From Priapulus caudatus (taxonomy: Eukaryota; Priapulida; Priapulimorpha; Priapulimorphida; Priapulidae), in the NCBI RefSeq assembly GCF_000485595.1, contig NW_014578824.1:1-22511 (forward strand): a stretch of DNA of 22,511 nucleotides, read 5' to 3'. Below are positions 19,183 through 22,511 of this stretch, piece by piece. The notes beneath the pieces were generated by a model, which did not search any database, was not told where the DNA came from, and saw only the letters and a program-made list of their open reading frames with translations. The position numbers and the translations under genes are program-made. How positions within the stretch are numbered: the first letter of the stretch is position 1; each line of letters begins with the position of its first letter.

Positions 19183-20364
19183 GAAGGGAAGACGTTCTGG
19201 CATAACTGAAGCCAGCTTAAGGTACGCCGAGGACTGTTGCACCATCTATGGTCACCAGACCACTTGCGCGGCAACGTGCGGCCAAGGCTTGTGGCTCCCC
19301 CAGAGATGCGATGGGAGATCCTGAACTTGTTACATGGGGCCCGGATGTCAGGACACCTCGGGGGAACTGAAGACGCTGGAGCGGGTGCGTCAGAGGTTCA
19401 TGTGGCTGGGGAGTGCGACGTGTGCGACAGGAGGAAAGGAGATAGGAAGCGCCGTGCAGGACTTCGACAACAGCCGGTGGGTGCACCAATGGAGCACGTG
19501 GACATCGACTTCATGGGGCTCTTGCCAGTGACCATGTGGGGTAATCAGCAAATACTCGTTCTGTGCGATTACTTCACAAAATGGACTGAGGCTTACGCAC
19601 TACCCGACCAGACAGCGATGACAACGGCAGACTGCCTCGTCACGAGGTTATTCTCACGGTTTAGTGTGCCGAGGACACTCCACTCTGACCAGGGGCGGAA
19701 TTTCGAGTCGCGGTTGTTTGCCGGGGTGTGCAATCTTCTTGGGATTGAGAAGACCAGGCTGACACCCTACCACCCGCAGTCGGACGGCTTGGTGAAGCGT
19801 TTCAATCGGACCCTCCAGGATATGCTTGCCAAGGTCGTCAATGACCACTGCGATGACTTGGACGACCATCTCTCGTATGTTATGGTAGGGTATTGGGGAA
19901 CCATGCAGGAGAGCACTGGCGTCAGCCCGAACATGATGCTGTTCGGTAGGGAGGTCAGCATGTCCATCGACCTGATGTGGACACCGCACGGCGTCGAGTC
20001 GATCCCGGCCTGTCTGTCAGAATATGTTGAGTGGGTGAGGCAAGCGACGCAGCGGGCGCATGAACGAGCAAGAGAATGCCTCGGTGGCGCAGCCGAGCGG
20101 CAGAAGAGGTGCTACGACAAGCACATGAAGCCATCAGCGTTACCTGTCGGAAGCTGGGTATGGTACTTCTATCTGCCCAACGATGTCAAGTTGGGTAGGC
20201 CATGGACTGGGCCATACCTGGTGGTTCGGAGTCGTGGGACCCTCCGGTCGATACAGGCCACGGAGCACGGACCGGTGAAGGTGGTCTGTGTAAATAACGA
20301 GGGGAAAGAAGCCCCGGAACGGTGGGTGGTCGATTATGTCGGGGAGTACCCTAAAATGTGGAAA
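19183..20364 (+). pseudogene. int: Integrase with catalytic Glu replaced by Lys
   Basis: The frame continues from RNase H past TGA 19207 and is then open. The zinc-binding region is damaged: LLHGARMSGHLG gives the two His, but the segment that should follow (LERVRQRFMWLG) is in another frame between about 19365 and 19425, so an outward and a return frameshift cancel; CDVC ends the motif. The catalytic core has Asp at 19507 (VDIDFMG), Asp at 19687 (HSDQGRNFES) and, 35 residues further, Lys at 19795-19797 in GLVKRFNRTL, where Glu is expected. A C-terminal Trp/Gly-rich chromodomain-like or SH3-like region (GSWVWYF to GPYLVV) follows. The enzyme would insert the cDNA. Confidence 0.93.
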
Positions 20365-20795
20365 GCTGAGTGCGAGATGCCTGTCGACCAAGAGACGGCC
20401 GACGCCGACGATGGTGAGTCGGAACAGTGCGACACACGACCCCCAATGGACTTGACGTCCTCGCCAGCCGACAGCGAAGGAACAGAAGTGGAGGTGGGAA
20501 CAGAGCAAGGAACTGCTGGGGCTGAGTGCGAAATGCCTGTCGACCAAGAGCCGGCCGACGCCGACAATGGTGAGTCGGAACAGGGCGACGCACGACCCCC
20601 AATGGACTTGACATCCTCGCCAGCCGACAGCGAAGGAACAGAAGTGGAGGTGGGGACAGAGCAAGGAACTGCTGGGGCTGAGTGCGAGATGCCTGTCGAC
20701 CAAGAGCCGGCCGACGCCGACAATGGTGAGCCGGAACAGTGCGATGCACGACCCCCAGCGGACTTGATGCCATCGCCAGCCGACAGCAAAGGAGA
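20365..20795 (+). repeat. 156-bp coding tandem repeat, about 2.7 copies
   Basis: Copies start at 20365, 20521 and 20677, exactly 156 bp apart, so each adds 52 residues without changing frame. Copies one and two differ at seven positions by my count. The third diverges after about 75 bp and loses the pattern near 20795. Confidence 0.95.
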
Positions 20796-21678
20796 TGAAG
20801 TGGGGGAAGTGGGTGGGGGACGAGACGGCGAGGTGGCACAAGGCCGTTGGAGCCATGGCGCATGGGTACCAACGACGGGGCTTGGCACAAATGCTGGAGC
20901 AAGTGACGCGCAGCCGCGTACTACGGCTTCCGGAAGGAAAAGCGAAACAGATGAGTGGCAGCGGGAGGGAAGAAGAGGAAACCTCTACGGTCGCACTAGG
21001 ATCGCTCAAACTGGGGTAAGACCCCGTGGTGAGATAACACTGCACGAGTCTGTGGGGAGGAGGAAGTGACGAGGCCTAAGGCGCCTCGTGAGTCTCCTGC
21101 GGGTGATGATCATGCTCACGGGGTTACGACTCCTCCTTTCCAACACCGCCGGATGTGTTAGCAAAGCAGACGGGGATGGCACGTGTCGATCTGGAGTATC
21201 GACGCTGGTGGTGGGGTCACGCCCACTGCCTCTGCGGGCAGATATTGCCTTGCCCGTGTAGACCCGGCGAGGAGCGAGTTGCATGTTGTCGCCCGAGCGC
21301 CGGCGACGTGATTGTCGCTCAACCGACTACACAGATGGTGGGTGGCAGAAGATGCACATCGAAGAGCGAAGCCAACCTGTCGCCGTGGGCCATTGATCTC
21401 TTCCCTCTTTGAGGAACACTCCTGAACAGCGAGTGAGATGAAAGACGATCTGTCAGGCGGGAAAACGCGAGTTGTCCGGCACGGTTATTAGTAAGACCGT
21501 GCAGCCTGTGCCAGGGAGTAACAGTGGTGAGGACTACGGCGGAGTGTCGGCAAGCGAGCTCCTGGGGGCCAGGGAGCCTACTGGATCGCCACCGACGCTG
21601 GACGTTCTACCGACTCGTGGGACCCGGGTGGTACGTCACAGCGTGGGAGGAGCTTCGCATAGTGCCGGGGCCTACTAA
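20365..21678 (+). pseudogene. Acidic C-terminal extension of pol with 52-residue repeats
   Basis: The integrase frame stays open to TGA 21067, and the same frame continues with only TAG 21259, TGA 21394 and TGA 21439 until TAA at 21676-21678. The first third is built of repeats rich in Glu, Asp, Pro and Ser (MPVDQEPADADNGE and SPADSEGTEVEVG). The remainder is Arg/Gly/Ser-rich and has no domain I recognise. The total is over 400 codons beyond integrase, longer than the usual gypsy pol tail. It may be a fused accessory protein or simply a disordered tail. A 109-codon frame at 21524-21853 with a hydrophobic end overlaps it and is weaker. Confidence 0.6.
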
Positions 21679-21875
21679 GCGCCCTGTGCCGCGATTAGTT
21701 TATTTTGCACATTCTTCTTTTGTAATGTTTACCGCTGGGCGGTTGCCCCTTGTTCTTAGCGGAGTGCGTGTTTACAACGTGCGGTTGTTCCCAGTGGTTA
21801 GACTAGCATGTGTCATCTGCTATGTTTTATTTTTATTTGGTAGTATAAATTGAGCAGGGGCTTTTCAATTCTAAG

Positions 21876-21885
21876 TTGGGGGGAG
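21876..21885 (+). other. Polypurine tract
   Basis: TTGGGGGGAG stands immediately before TGTAGCAG, the start of the 3' LTR, the place of the plus-strand DNA primer. The 200 bases before it (21679-21875) are a non-coding 3' region with T-rich sequence. Confidence 0.75.
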
Positions 21886-22100
21886 TGTAGCAGATTCGCT
21901 TTTAGGATTGTGCGTTGCTGTAGCGGGTGTTAACAGTTTATACCGTTTATAGTTTTATCTCACGAGAGATGGCGCTAGTGGGGTGTCCCGCAATGAACAA
22001 TTTGTGTGTACCCCTCTGCGATGACAGTTCCAGGAAGTGAAAATAATAGGGGAAAAGGGCGCGAAAAGAGAGACGCCGGAGGTTATGGGAGAGCAGCTAT
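21886..22100 (+). mobile_element. 3' LTR remnant (U3 side)
   Basis: The LTR starts TGTAGCAG after the polypurine tract. Purine-rich sequence with GGGGAAAAGGGCGCG and GAGAGACGCCGGAGG is recognisable to about 22100, then AT-rich flanking DNA follows. The TTACA end seen at 15338 and the CTTCCTA run are missing, so the LTR is truncated. The right limit is approximate. Confidence 0.6.
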
Positions 22101-22324
22101 GTTTAGAATGTGCCCGAAATCAATAGTGCAAATGCATTACTAGGGTGTTCGGGATGTGTGATATCAGATCTTCGTAGTGTGCGTACAGTACTAGCACTAC
22201 TATTAGTGTGGTCGAAATGTATACTGTAATGACAAATAGGTACGTTACCAGCGTGTTTGGAATATGTCAGACTGAGATATCCATATAGTGTCAGGGTTCG
22301 TAGCGGGTCTTCCAAAGTCTTATA

Positions 22325-22412
22325 AGTACTTATTTTGCCAAAAATAAAATAAGGGCCCTTATTAGTACTTATTTTTGGTGAAATCTTAGAAAAGTACTTA
22401 TTAGTCCTTATT
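22325..22412. repeat. AGTACTTATT repeats around a 16-bp palindrome
   Basis: AGTACTTATT occurs at 22325-22334, 22364-22373 and 22393-22402, with AGTCCTTATT at 22403-22412. Between the first two lies the perfect palindrome AATAAGGGCCCTTATT (22348-22363), flanked by CCAAAAATAA (22338-22347) and its complement TTATTTTTGG (22369-22378). A long imperfect hairpin is possible. The element type is unknown. Confidence 0.75.
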
Positions 22413-22511
22413 TTTTTAATTGTTTTATAAACTGTTCTCGACTTAGAGTAAGAATTGTTGTATATTATAATACGGAATAATTAAATCTGCTCTTTTAATT
22501 AATTTTTATTT

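Larger units (their letters stand above)
15062..22100 (+). mobile_element. Degenerate Ty3/gypsy-type LTR retrotransposon
   Basis: A complete gypsy order is present on the plus strand: LTR 3' part, primer site, gag, protease, reverse transcriptase, RNase H, integrase, a long C-terminal extension, polypurine tract and the start of an LTR. RNase H before integrase, with integrase last among the enzymes, is the gypsy/Metaviridae order and excludes copia. The element is visibly GC-richer than its flanks. Domains fall in three frames with about a dozen stops and several frameshifts, and two catalytic residues are lost. The outer limits are uncertain because each LTR is incomplete, and no target duplication could be identified. 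Confidence 0.9.

Noticed and set aside
20083-20100. tRNA-like start GGTGGCGCAGCCGAGCGG
   Set aside because: It lies within the integrase-region reading frame, with no B box or cloverleaf downstream.
20140-21045. 301-codon open frame on the minus strand
   Set aside because: It is the complement of integrase and its repeat-bearing extension, with composition dictated by the 156-bp repeats.
21524-21853. 109-codon frame with a hydrophobic C-terminus, as a possible envelope-like third gene
   Set aside because: It has no signal peptide, cleavage site or cysteine pattern, and it overlaps the better supported pol-frame extension.

Overview
The window reads as metazoan, most likely invertebrate, nuclear DNA dominated by decayed mobile elements. 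I find no intact host gene, rRNA, tRNA or bacterial-style operon. The evidence is a Ty3/gypsy-type LTR retrotransposon, several further LTR-like pieces, a candidate MITE, satellite and microsatellite arrays, and a broken copy of a large uncharacterised protein family that I remember from multi-copy genes of marine invertebrates and arthropods. The species cannot be named from this.

Layout. 1-4.5 kb: a degenerate tandem repeat (13-241), a nested inverted repeat (1367-1446), an LTR-like segment followed by a primer-binding-site-like sequence (1514-1798), a 30-bp tandem with octamer-like motifs (2841-2890), a 115-bp palindromic MITE candidate between 8-bp direct repeats (3048-3180), and a CGAAT-rich palindromic satellite running into a 21-bp tandem repeat (3969-4494). 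4.5-9.4 kb: anonymous sequence with weak open frames and one possible PIF/Harbinger transposase relic (6025-6153). 9.4-10.5 kb: reverse-strand copies of the two repeats seen at the left end, a TATA/AATAAA pair on the minus strand, an (AT)n microsatellite and an LTR-like block. 10.96-14.06 kb: the pseudogene of the uncharacterised family on the minus strand, split by a 626-bp solo-LTR-like insertion with a CAGG target duplication. 14.55-14.68 kb: a 51-bp tandem repeat.

15.06-22.1 kb: a Ty3/gypsy-type element on the plus strand in the order LTR remnant, primer-binding site, gag (core and CCHC knuckle), aspartic protease, reverse transcriptase, RNase H, integrase, long acidic C-terminal extension with 52-residue repeats, polypurine tract, LTR remnant. 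The domains lie in three reading frames with many stops. The third integrase catalytic residue is Lys instead of Glu and the last RNase H acidic residue is Tyr, so this copy cannot be autonomous.

Nothing here forms a working pathway. The value lies in the layered history: the uncharacterised gene was present before the solo LTR landed in it, and removing the insertion with one copy of the duplication restores its reading frame. That family is the best candidate for something not yet described.
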